A DNA stretch of 6,623 bases from Helicobacteraceae bacterium (GCA_015489055.1 WFMO01000270.1:1-6623), one strand, 5' to 3'; shown: positions 1 to 5,977, counted from the first letter of the stretch. The notes: generated by a model not told the origin, from the sequence alone. Numbers and translations: made by a program.

Positions 1-655
1 CTTTTCCAATAACCTTTCCAAGTGACCTAATATAAGACTGTTCGCCTAATAAGAGTGTTTCTTTATTGTAGTTTTTGTTATCACTAATTACCTCTATAAT
101 ACCGTCAAGTCTTTTAGCTATTCGCTTTACAAAAAGCCCTGAATTACTTGAGATCACGAATATTCCGTCTTTTTCTATGTTTGTAAGTGTCGTATCAAAT
201 AAAATAATTTCTTGATCAAACAGTGTAGGTTCCATAGAATCACCTATTACATTGATTGCAGCGATACTGTCTATGTTTACTTGGCGAGACTTATAGAGAT
301 TATTTAAGAACTCTTTATCTATTGTAAGCATTTCATAATTTTCCTCAAAATTAAAAGCTCCGCCACCTGCGCTTGCATTAATATCCTTGAAATATTTTAT
401 TTTTGAGTATCTCTCCGTTTGTTCTTCAAGTGATTTTGGTTCTTGATCAAAAAGTAGCCAGTTAATTGATATCTTCTTCTTAGCACAGAAAAATGCTATC
501 TGCTCATAAGGTATGGAATTTCTCTTTTTGAAGTGTGTGAGGCTCTCTTTTGAAAGTTCAAGAGCATTTGCTACATCCTTATCAAAAACTCTCTTGTTGG
601 GTAAGTCTGAACTGATGATATCTTTTATCTTTTCTATAATGACAGGTAGATTCAT
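1..655 (-). CDS. LexA/CI-type self-cleaving transcriptional repressor (HTH + S24 peptidase), 3' end cut by window edge
   Basis: This is a repressor that binds operator DNA through an N-terminal helix-turn-helix and inactivates itself by RecA-stimulated autocleavage. Read from the ATG at 653-655, the frame stays open for 218 codons to the window edge. Residues about 20-68 resemble a CI-like HTH (KDVANALELSKESLTHFKKR, then INWLLF). The linker holds the expected Ala-Gly cleavage site (NASAGGG, A96-G97). The S24 domain has the nucleophile in GDSMEPT (S140) and the general base in FVKRI (K177). The last visible residues (GKVIGK) match the final strand of the fold, so only a few residues are probably missing. 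An AAGGGTG ribosome site precedes the ATG. It is divergent from a Y-family polymerase, as umuD-like regulators often are. UmuD itself lacks the HTH, so this is a repressor, possibly with a double role. The motif reading is direct; the SOS-like role is inferred. Confidence 0.93.
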   Translation of the reverse strand, partial: MNLPVIIEKIKDIISSDLPNKRVFDKDVANALELSKESLTHFKKRNSIPYEQIAFFCAKKKISINWLLFDQEPKSLEEQTERYSKIKYFKDINASAGGGAFNFEENYEMLTIDKEFLNNLYKSRQVNIDSIAAINVIGDSMEPTLFDQEIILFDTTLTNIEKDGIFVISSNSGLFVKRIAKRLDGIIEVISDNKNYNKETLLLGEQSYIRSLGKVIGK

Positions 656-685
656 AAAGCACCCTTTTATTCTAATAGCTATTAT

Positions 686-700
686 TTAATTGAAATTATA
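686..700 (-). promoter_or_regulatory. Predicted promoter and operator arm of the S24 repressor gene
   Basis: On the minus strand a perfect TATAAT (700 to 695) lies 39 bp upstream of the repressor ATG. One base later comes TCAATTAA (693 to 686), where transcription should start. The hexamer 17 bp upstream is not TTGACA-like, but T-rich sequence is present there, as in campylobacterial sigma-70 promoters. An operator at the start site would let the protein repress its own gene. Confidence 0.5.
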
Positions 701-732
701 TCACTTTATAGTCTTGATTTTAAAAAATAAGT

Positions 733-749
733 TATATTTTGTCAATTAA
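733..749 (+). promoter_or_regulatory. Predicted promoter and operator arm of the Y-family polymerase gene
   Basis: TATATT at 733-738 (or TATTTT at 735-740) is the best -10 on the plus strand. TCAATTAA at 742-749 covers the expected start point, and the polymerase ATG follows at 770, giving a leader of roughly 25 nt with an AGAGGG ribosome site at 757-762. The arrangement mirrors the opposing repressor promoter. Confidence 0.5.
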
Positions 750-769
750 TAAGAGAAGAGGGTAAAAAT

Positions 770-2059
770 ATGAAGATACATATGGATCTGGACTGTTACT
801 TTGTGTCGGCGGAGCGATGCAGATATCCTTTTTTAAATGGCAAAGAGGTAGTAGTTGTAAAAGGGAGCGATAAACAGATATTTAATACGAAGAAAAAAGA
901 AGGAGTTCTTTTTGATGGGTTAGGGGCCTTTAACTCCACACTGGAATTTAAAAACATTGAATCAAATGATATATTAAATGCATGGAAAAAAGAGTTTATA
1001 TCAAAGAACGGCGTAATATACGGTACTGTCATTGCAAAGAGTTATGAGGCAAAGGCTCACGGTATAAAGACAGGAACAATGCTGCGCGAAGCACTACGAA
1101 TGCGTAGTCATTTAATAGTGCTAAAGAGTGATCATTTATATTATCAGCAGCTCTCGAACAGACTTAGGGAATATCTTCATACTAAAATACCGGTGTTAGA
1201 GCAGTATTCGATTGATGAGTTCTTCGGAGATCTTACAGGCTGGGTAAATGAAGATAATATTAAGGAGTATATTAGAGATTTACAATCTGAAATACTTAAA
1301 AAATTTAATCTTCCAATTACTATAGCAGCAGCAAGAAGCAAATGGACAGCTAAACTCATAGTATCTATGATAAAACCCTATGGTATAAAAGTACTTCGTT
1401 TTAAAGAAGAAGCTGGATTTGTAAATAACATAGATATAAACAAGTTCCCAGGAGTAGGGCGCGCAATATCAAAGCAATTATCTTCTTATCATATACATAC
1501 AATAGCCGATGCAAAAAAGAGGCCGTCTCTTTTTGCGAATTACGGAAAAACAGGAAATGAGTTATTTAAAAGAATTTGCGGAACTGACAATGAGCCGGTC
1601 TGTCCCGGTAGAGAACGAAAAGGGATAGGAATAGGGAGAAGTTTCAAACCTTTACATAATCGTGAAGAACTGCAAAGAAGGATAGCTGTTCTTGTAAAGT
1701 ATTTAAGCTACACAATTATTAAACTTGAACTCAATCCAACAACTTATCATTTTAAGATAGGATATGAATATGGGCTGAAGTCAGAAAGATCAATAACGCT
1801 TAACAGGTTATTTAATGAACGGGTATTAAATGAGTACGCATTAAGAGTTATAACAAAGCTAGATATCCATCCCGGATATAAAATAAATTATTTAGGTATA
1901 AGCAGTTCAAATTTTGCAGGCAGATATAACCGTAAAATCTACTCAGTTATAGAGTATGAACAAGATAGGAAAATGGCAGCACTCTCAACAAGTATTACAA
2001 AGATTAGGGATAGATATGGGATAGATGCTATATTTTATGGAGTAGAGAGAGCTGTTTAG
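770..2059 (+). CDS. UmuC-like Y-family translesion DNA polymerase
   Basis: This is an error-prone polymerase that copies damaged templates. The N-terminus carries the metal-binding motif HMDLDCYFVSAE: D6 and D8, with F11 in the steric-gate position that excludes ribonucleotides. The second catalytic motif is YSIDEFFGDLTG with D149 and E150, closer to UmuC (YSIDE) than to DinB (SLDE). Then follow a helix-hairpin-helix thumb (about 226-249, FPGVGRAISKQL) and a little-finger domain (about 287-395). Length is 429 residues, slightly above DinB or UmuC. The excess is a charged insertion between VVVVKGS (28-33) and IAKSYEAKAHGIKTG (88-102), where DinB has only a short link. I see no clear clamp-binding QLxLF at the C-terminus. 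The ATG at 770 has AGAGGG seven bases upstream; ATG 782 would remove D6 and D8. It is divergent from the S24 repressor, its probable regulator. Confidence 0.93.
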   Translation: MKIHMDLDCYFVSAERCRYPFLNGKEVVVVKGSDKQIFNTKKKEGVLFDGLGAFNSTLEFKNIESNDILNAWKKEFISKNGVIYGTVIAKSYEAKAHGIKTGTMLREALRMRSHLIVLKSDHLYYQQLSNRLREYLHTKIPVLEQYSIDEFFGDLTGWVNEDNIKEYIRDLQSEILKKFNLPITIAAARSKWTAKLIVSMIKPYGIKVLRFKEEAGFVNNIDINKFPGVGRAISKQLSSYHIHTIADAKKRPSLFANYGKTGNELFKRICGTDNEPVCPGRERKGIGIGRSFKPLHNREELQRRIAVLVKYLSYTIIKLELNPTTYHFKIGYEYGLKSERSITLNRLFNERVLNEYALRVITKLDIHPGYKINYLGISSSNFAGRYNRKIYSVIEYEQDRKMAALSTSITKIRDRYGIDAIFYGVERAV

Positions 2060-2081
2060 AGTAAATATTAAAAAACTCATT

Positions 2082-2097
2082 AGAAATATATATTTCT
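2082..2097 (+). terminator. Weak candidate terminator after the polymerase gene
   Basis: AGAAATATATATTTCT is a perfect 16-bp palindrome 22 bases after the polymerase stop, followed by TTATT. The stem is almost all A/T, so it would be a weak hairpin. It could equally be a protein-binding dyad. The rest of the gap to 2262 shows no convincing gene or RNA. Confidence 0.3.
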
Positions 2098-2262
2098 TTA
2101 TTGAATCTTCTCAAGAGATAGTTTTATTAAATTTACTAACGAAATGTTCATTAAAAACTCTTGGGTATATTGCTAGAGAAATTTTCAATCAAAAGATATT
2201 TATATTTATAAATATGAGTCAACTATTATGAAAATAGCAGATTTAGCTTGTTTAAAGAGTTT

Positions 2263-2281
2263 AATATTTTGCTAAAATATT
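2263..2281 (-). terminator. Weak hairpin at the 3' end of the small HTH gene
   Basis: AATATTTT (2263-2270) and AAAATATT (2274-2281) form a perfect 8-bp stem with a 3-base loop, directly abutting the stop codon of the minus-strand HTH gene. The stem is entirely A/T and no strong U-run follows on the minus strand, so termination would be inefficient. Its position is the main argument. Confidence 0.3.
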
Positions 2282-2479
2282 TTATTCTTTTGTTTTTATC
2301 ACTTCTTGTAGTTCTGATAATTTGATAATTTTTTTACTATCTAAATTGTTTACTTTACAAAGCGCACCTAATCTGGCTATCTCTAATAGCTCGGGAAATC
2401 TGGCTTTCCAACCTTTTATTGTCTGTTCACTCTTTCCGACTAATAATGCTAATTCTTTGTTAGTTACTTTATGTTTCAT
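2282..2479 (-). CDS. Small helix-turn-helix DNA-binding protein (65 aa), putative repressor of the divergent nuclease gene
   Basis: The protein is essentially one HTH unit. Residues about 6-28 read TNKELALLVGKSEQTIKGWKARF: a first helix (NKELALLVG), a turn, and a recognition helix (SEQTIKGWKARF). Lysine-rich segments follow to the end. It is the size and style of stand-alone phage or restriction-system regulators. It has no enzymatic or sensor domain, so it probably acts by DNA binding alone. It sits back-to-back with the DUF262-HNH gene, across a gap full of short dyads that are plausible operators for it. No Shine-Dalgarno precedes the ATG. A TATAAT lies only seven bases upstream, which suggests a leaderless transcript. 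The HTH reading is well supported; its target is inferred from position. The overlapping plus-strand frame here has no comparable protein character. Confidence 0.75.
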   Translation of the reverse strand: MKHKVTNKELALLVGKSEQTIKGWKARFPELLEIARLGALCKVNNLDSKKIIKLSELQEVIKTKE

Positions 2480-2486
2480 GCATATA

Positions 2487-2492
2487 ATTATA
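2487..2492 (-). promoter_or_regulatory. -10 box of the HTH gene, implying a leaderless mRNA
   Basis: On the minus strand TATAAT runs from 2492 to 2487, and seven bases (TATATGC) separate it from the ATG at 2479. Standard -10 to start-site spacing puts +1 within a base or two of the A of the ATG. A second AT-rich candidate (TATAAG, around 2510-2505) would give a leader near 20 nt, still without a ribosome site. Confidence 0.45.
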
Positions 2493-2526
2493 GGTATTTA
2501 TGCTTATATAATATTTATTAGTCAAA

Positions 2527-2611
2527 AAGTATGATATATAGTACTTCTTTAATATGTTGTTAAGTAATTATATATAATACTTCTATTAATTATAGTATTG
2601 TATAAGATACT
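2527..2611. repeat. Array of three AGTA-N10/11-TACT dyads (candidate operator cluster)
   Basis: Three dyads lie in tandem in the divergent gap: AGTA 2528-2531 with TACT 2542-2545; AGTA 2563-2566 with TACT 2578-2581; AGTA 2594-2597 with TACT 2608-2611. Inner spacing is 10, 11 and 10 bp, and centres are about 35 and 31 bp apart (roughly three helical turns). The first two extend to AAGTA...TACTT. Dyads one and three both have TATA at the same offset inside. The small HTH protein is the obvious candidate ligand. Confidence 0.5.
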
Positions 2612-2618
2612 ATAATTA
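2587..2618. repeat. Perfect 12-bp inverted repeat overlapping the DUF262 promoter
   Basis: TAATTATAGTAT (2587-2598) and ATACTATAATTA (2607-2618) are exact reverse complements with an 8-base spacer. The right arm contains the predicted -10 of the DUF262-HNH gene. Protein bound here would block RNA polymerase. It includes the third AGTA/TACT dyad. Confidence 0.6.
2611..2616 (+). promoter_or_regulatory. -10 box of the DUF262-HNH gene
   Basis: TATAAT at 2611-2616 predicts a start near 2623 and a leader of about 18 nt that just includes the AAAGGA ribosome site (around 2630-2635). It lies inside the right arm of the inverted repeat. Another TATAAT at 2573-2578, within dyad two, is an alternative. 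Confidence 0.45.
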
Positions 2619-2640
2619 CTTTTCATATTAAAGGAAAAAA

Positions 2641-4443
2641 ATGGGTAAGATTCAAAATTTAGATGTTTCATTACAAGATTTAGTAGCAAAAATAGACCGA
2701 GGTGAATACCATATTCCAAAATTTCAAAGAGACTTTGTATGGAAAAGCAGCGACATTGAGAGTCTTGGAGACTCAATAATTCGTAGTTATCCTATATCGT
2801 CTATGCTTGTTATGCCAAAAAACGGTACTTTAACAATTGGAGCAGGGCCGCTTAAGACTAATGGTTCAATACTCTCTGAAACAAGCGGAGATTATGTTTT
2901 AGATGGTCAGCAAAGAATAACTTCTATTGCTCGCATATTTTTAGGATTAGATAATAAAAAAGAGTATTATTTTGATTTACTCTCTATGTTGATAGAGCGA
3001 TTCCCAAAAGATGAAATTACACAAGATTCCGGCATTTGTTCAAAAATTGTTAGTGAAAGTAACTATAATTATTCTAAGATAAGCGATAATTTTTGTAAAG
3101 CTTTTGCTACTACATCAAATGGTGATGAAAAAAATACCCGTCAGTATAATCGATTTATATCAGGCCGTGCCATTATAGAGAATAGATATGGTGCTGTTAT
3201 TAATAAGTTTCTGCGTAGTTTTAAACAAAAGAATGAGGAGTGTATAGATAAATACACTGATTATCTCAATGCAGTATTAGGTTCTGTGGGAGGGTATGGG
3301 ATACCAGTTACAAGAATTAGCGAAGATTCTGATCTTGGTTTGGTGATCCGGGTATTTGAAAAAGTAAACTCTACTGGTAAAAATTTAGCTATATTTGATC
3401 TTATTAATGCAAAGACCTTTAAAAGTGGAGATGATGCAAATTCTGAAGGGCTTGCAGATTTTTTATATAATGAAATCAATAACTATTGCCAAATAAATAG
3501 CAATACAAAATGTATAGAGCAGTACTTTGAATATTCTTCTTCTCAAGATCAGTACAAAAATCTTGCGCGTGTAATTCGCATTGTGGCTATTTTAGAGTTA
3601 CTATTAAAAGGAAACCATCCTCATTTTACAAAGACATATATCTTCAATAAAGAGGCGGGATTTTGGTTTGAGATGTGGAATCGCTATGGTAAAGATATTT
3701 TAGATACTCTTGTATGGTTAGAAGAGTCAAATCTGGTCACATTAAGCAATAAAATATTATTAGAATACATAGTGCCTATTCTCATAATTTTTCCGCGTCT
3801 CAAACAACAAAATATTTTTCGAAATAATGTAAAAAAATATATTTTATACAGTAATATAAAAAATATTAGCTTCTCAAAGACAAATCTTGATATCGTAATA
3901 AAATTCTATGAATTTGCAAAAGAACTTAAAAATAATAGCAATACACTCTATAAGCATGCTCTTAGATTGCCAATCAATATGGAACTAAATCTTACTGAAA
4001 ATGATATAACGGGTATATCTGTAGGACAGAGCAGGGCATATCTCTCAAGTTTATATGTACTTTTTAAAGAAAAACATATTGGTGTCGGAAATGTTGATTT
4101 TACCAACTCAAAAATAGAGTATGGCAGCTCTATAGCGCTTGATGAACACCATATTATTCCAAGATCAACTGTTAAGCGCTATCCAAGAAACTCACTCTTT
4201 AATTCGATTGCCAACATCACGCCGCTTAATCTTGCAAGTAACAGATGGGAGATAAAAGATACACCGTTTTATGAATATATCGATACGCTTCAAAAAATTT
4301 ATGGAAAAGATGAGTTTGAATATATCTTAGAACAAAACATCATTGATCCAAAATTGGTACAATCTAGAGTATCGCAAGAAGAGATATTACGCACACGCGC
4401 AAGAAAAATAGCTGCCATTATCACAAGCTATTTTAATGATTGA
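2641..4443 (+). CDS. DUF262 + HNH (DUF1524-type) restriction nuclease, GmrSD/SspE-like
   Basis: This is a two-domain protein of the type that hydrolyses nucleotides and cuts foreign or modified DNA. The N-terminal DUF262 (ParB-like) part shows IPKFQRDFVW (25-34), the hallmark DGQQR (88-92), and FEKVNSTGKNLAIFDLINAKTF (239-260). The middle, about 270-490, is helical and not recognised. The C-terminus is an HNH-type site: DEHHIIPRS (501-509, H503/H504) followed by NSIANITPL (521-529) and N534, the DUF1524 pattern. In GmrSD the two domains are separate or fused subunits of a type IV enzyme; in SspE the same fusion acts with DNA phosphorothioation. Neither modification genes nor a methylase are visible here, so the target is unknown. 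At 600 residues all hallmark motifs are intact. AAAGGA lies a normal distance before the ATG. A dyad-rich gap and an HTH gene upstream suggest tight repression. Family call strong, anti-phage role inferred. Confidence 0.88.
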   Translation: MGKIQNLDVSLQDLVAKIDRGEYHIPKFQRDFVWKSSDIESLGDSIIRSYPISSMLVMPKNGTLTIGAGPLKTNGSILSETSGDYVLDGQQRITSIARIFLGLDNKKEYYFDLLSMLIERFPKDEITQDSGICSKIVSESNYNYSKISDNFCKAFATTSNGDEKNTRQYNRFISGRAIIENRYGAVINKFLRSFKQKNEECIDKYTDYLNAVLGSVGGYGIPVTRISEDSDLGLVIRVFEKVNSTGKNLAIFDLINAKTFKSGDDANSEGLADFLYNEINNYCQINSNTKCIEQYFEYSSSQDQYKNLARVIRIVAILELLLKGNHPHFTKTYIFNKEAGFWFEMWNRYGKDILDTLVWLEESNLVTLSNKILLEYIVPILIIFPRLKQQNIFRNNVKKYILYSNIKNISFSKTNLDIVIKFYEFAKELKNNSNTLYKHALRLPINMELNLTENDITGISVGQSRAYLSSLYVLFKEKHIGVGNVDFTNSKIEYGSSIALDEHHIIPRSTVKRYPRNSLFNSIANITPLNLASNRWEIKDTPFYEYIDTLQKIYGKDEFEYILEQNIIDPKLVQSRVSQEEILRTRARKIAAIITSYFND

Positions 4444-4482
4444 AAAAGCAGTATAAGCAATAGAGTAAATAAAGAGTATTGT

Positions 4483-4497
4483 ATTGCAAACTGCAAT
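4483..4497. repeat. Short hairpin between the two nuclease genes
   Basis: ATTGCA (4483-4488) and TGCAAT (4492-4497) form a 6-bp perfect stem with a 3-base loop in the 118-bp gap. No U-run follows, so it is not a standard terminator. It might pause or process the transcript, or be chance. Confidence 0.25.
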
Positions 4498-4525
4498 GAG
4501 TTTAAATGAGGATATTATGATTGGA

Positions 4526-4531
4526 TATAAT
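4526..4531 (+). promoter_or_regulatory. Possible own promoter of the DUF2130 gene
   Basis: TATAAT at 4526-4531 lies 30 bp before the ATG at 4562 and predicts a leader of about 24 nt carrying the AAAGGAGAG site at 4547-4555. With the 118-bp gap, the DUF2130 gene may be transcribed both by read-through from the DUF262 gene and from here. Confidence 0.35.
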
Positions 4532-4561
4532 AAATCTCATTTAGTCAAAGGAGAGTATAAA

Positions 4562-5836
4562 ATGACTACGCAAAACACTATTGTCTGCCCAAACTGCGGT
4601 ACTGAAATAAATATAGAAGAAGCGCTCTATACTCAATTGCAAAAGAAGTTTAACAGAGATATGAATAAAGAGCGTAAAAAATATAAAGAGGCTATGGAAT
4701 TACTTCATACTAAAGAGCAAAATCTTAAAAATGAACAAATTCAGTTCGATAAAAAACTCAGCGATGCTTTAGCTCAGCAACTCCAAATTGAAAAGTTCAA
4801 GCTTCAAAACAGCATAAGCAAAGAGATAAAAGCAAACCTCGAACAAGAAAACGCTTTGCAACTAAAGCAACTTCAAGAGGAACTAAATGTCAAGAGTAAA
4901 CAGGTACAAGATCTCAATGCCTCTAAAGCTAAGATCGCTAAGCTTGAACGTGAAAATGCAGAGATAGAATCTAAAGTAAAAGCTGATATTGCCATAGAAT
5001 TTAATAAGCAGTTAGAAGAAGAGAAACAAAAAGCACAAAAGGCAGCTCAAGAGATGAGTGAGCTCAAACTCAAAGCAAAAGAGGAACAGCTTCAGCAGGT
5101 AAAAAACCAACTCGAAGATGCACAGAGAAAAGCCCAGCAGGGCAGTCAGCAAATTCAAGGTGAAGCACAAGAACACTCAATAGAAGATTATCTTGAATTT
5201 TTATTTAAATACGATAATATACAAGAGATTAAAAAAGGAGCTTTTGGAGCGGACTGTATTCAAACTATTAACACGCCAGATTTTCAAAACTGCGGCAAGA
5301 TATGTTATGAATCAAAAAATACTAAAACATTTGGCAATGACTGGATAGCTAAGCTAAAACATGACATGCTTGATGCAGGCGCAGATATAGGAGTGCTTGT
5401 AACAGCAACTTATCCAAAGGGCATGGATAGAATGGGATTTATTGATGGAATATGGGTTTGCAGCTATGAGGAGTTTAAAGGAAGTGCTGCACTTTTAAGA
5501 CAAAGAGTTATTGAGGTCTATATAGCAGCAAAGTCTCAAGAAAACAAAGCAGATAAAATGAGCCTGCTTTATAGTTATTTCACAAGTCAAGAGTTTAGTC
5601 TGCAGTTAAAAAGTATTGTAGAAGGGTTTGTTGCAATGCAAGAAGAGCTAAATAAACAAAAACGCTCCATTATGGCCAGTTGGAGACGTCAACAAAAGCA
5701 TATAGATACTGTACTTCTAAATACGACTAATATGTACGGTTCGATTAAAGGAATCGCTGGTAACGCTTTAGAGAATGTACATGCCCTGGAACTGGAGTAT
5801 GATGAGGATGAATTAGATAAAAATCAAGAAGAGTAG
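4562..5836 (+). CDS. DUF2130 family protein: CxxC, long coiled coil, PD-(D/E)XK-like nuclease core
   Basis: The order of parts is typical of DUF2130. A short N-terminal CPNCG (C9, C12) looks like half a zinc knuckle. Then comes a Lys/Glu/Gln-rich coiled coil over about residues 25-200. A globular domain follows with SIEDYLEFLF (206-215), GAFGADCIQ (227-234, D231), YESKNTKTF (249-257, E250 and K252) and ADIGVLVTATYPKG (274-287). The spaced D...E-x-K followed by a hydrophobic strand is the PD-(D/E)XK nuclease pattern, so a DNA-cleaving role is predicted; no activity for the family is assumed. The C-terminal helix region ends in MYGSIKGIAGNALE plus an acidic tail, so the protein looks full length (424 aa). 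I chose ATG 4562 because AGGAG lies eight bases upstream; the longer frame begins with TTG at 4484 inside a hairpin. It is on the same strand as the DUF262-HNH gene. Its stop codon abuts an IS21 relic. Confidence 0.87.
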   Translation: MTTQNTIVCPNCGTEINIEEALYTQLQKKFNRDMNKERKKYKEAMELLHTKEQNLKNEQIQFDKKLSDALAQQLQIEKFKLQNSISKEIKANLEQENALQLKQLQEELNVKSKQVQDLNASKAKIAKLERENAEIESKVKADIAIEFNKQLEEEKQKAQKAAQEMSELKLKAKEEQLQQVKNQLEDAQRKAQQGSQQIQGEAQEHSIEDYLEFLFKYDNIQEIKKGAFGADCIQTINTPDFQNCGKICYESKNTKTFGNDWIAKLKHDMLDAGADIGVLVTATYPKGMDRMGFIDGIWVCSYEEFKGSAALLRQRVIEVYIAAKSQENKADKMSLLYSYFTSQEFSLQLKSIVEGFVAMQEELNKQKRSIMASWRRQQKHIDTVLLNTTNMYGSIKGIAGNALENVHALELEYDEDELDKNQEE

Positions 5837-5977
5837 GGCGATATCTTTGGAGATGAAGTAGTTGCAAGTGTCATACTTGATAGACTACTGCACCGTTTTT
5901 GTTCATTTTTAATCAATGGAGCAAGTCACAAAATGAAAGAGTTATTTAAAAAAAGTAGCAAAAGACAGAGCAAATAA
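5837..5977 (+). pseudogene. istB: istB 3' remnant (IS21-family transposition ATPase)
   Basis: Read in frame from 5837, 46 codons to the TAA at 5975-5977 match the end of IstB: GDIFGDEVVASVILDRLLH, then a degenerate SFLINGASHKMKEL tail. Intact IstB proteins have WGEIFGD...ILDRLLHH at this position, about 50 residues from the end. IstB is the AAA+ helper that directs the IstA transposase to target DNA. Everything upstream, including Walker A and B, is absent, so the remnant cannot work. It is in the same frame as the DUF2130 gene, separated only by that gene's TAG. In IstB a Trp usually precedes the GEIFGD block, so the TAG may be a mutated TGG. There is no start codon or ribosome site of its own. 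Confidence 0.82.

Larger units (their letters stand above)
686..749. repeat. Pair of inverted 8-bp boxes in the divergent intergenic region (candidate operators)
   Basis: TTAATTGA at 686-693 and TCAATTAA at 742-749 are exact reverse complements, 48 bp apart. Seen from each promoter they are the same box in the same place, just after the -10. This is the simplest candidate for the binding site of the S24 repressor. The boxes are AT-only apart from one base, so chance occurrence in this AT-rich gap is a real alternative. Confidence 0.4.

Noticed and set aside
796..1032. Minus-strand open frame of 78 codons inside the polymerase gene
   Set aside because: It is antisense to a strongly recognised coding region, and its translation has no motif or plausible ribosome site.
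1177..1359. Minus-strand open frame of 60 codons inside the polymerase gene
   Set aside because: Its sequence follows from the antisense of conserved polymerase codons, including the YSIDE block. No independent support.
2061..2230. Unbroken frame of about 56 codons after the polymerase gene
   Set aside because: It has no good start codon or ribosome site, the composition is that of AT-rich non-coding DNA, and I recognise no domain.
2228..2275. Fifteen-codon ORF (MKIADLACLKSLIFC)
   Set aside because: It is too short, has no ribosome site, and runs into the hairpin at the end of the HTH gene. Chance is the simplest explanation.
2322..2534. Plus-strand open frame of 70 codons opposite the small HTH gene
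   Set aside because: The minus-strand reading gives a clear HTH pattern; this frame is a hydrophobic antisense shadow without a ribosome site.
2527..2618. CRISPR-like array
   Set aside because: The repeated elements are short dyads with 10-11 bp cores and no long identical repeats or unique spacers; there are no cas genes. Operator sites fit better.
2549..2776. Minus-strand open frame of 75 codons over the DUF262 start and its control region
   Set aside because: It overlaps the IPKFQRDFVW block in antisense and crosses the promoter region. No recognisable protein.
3261..3479. Minus-strand open frame of 72 codons inside the DUF262 gene
   Set aside because: It is antisense to the conserved FEKVNSTG segment and has no features of its own.
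4484..4561. N-terminal extension of the DUF2130 protein from a TTG start
   Set aside because: The TTG lies in a hairpin with no ribosome site, the 26 extra residues are not part of the family pattern, and ATG 4562 has a strong AGGAG.
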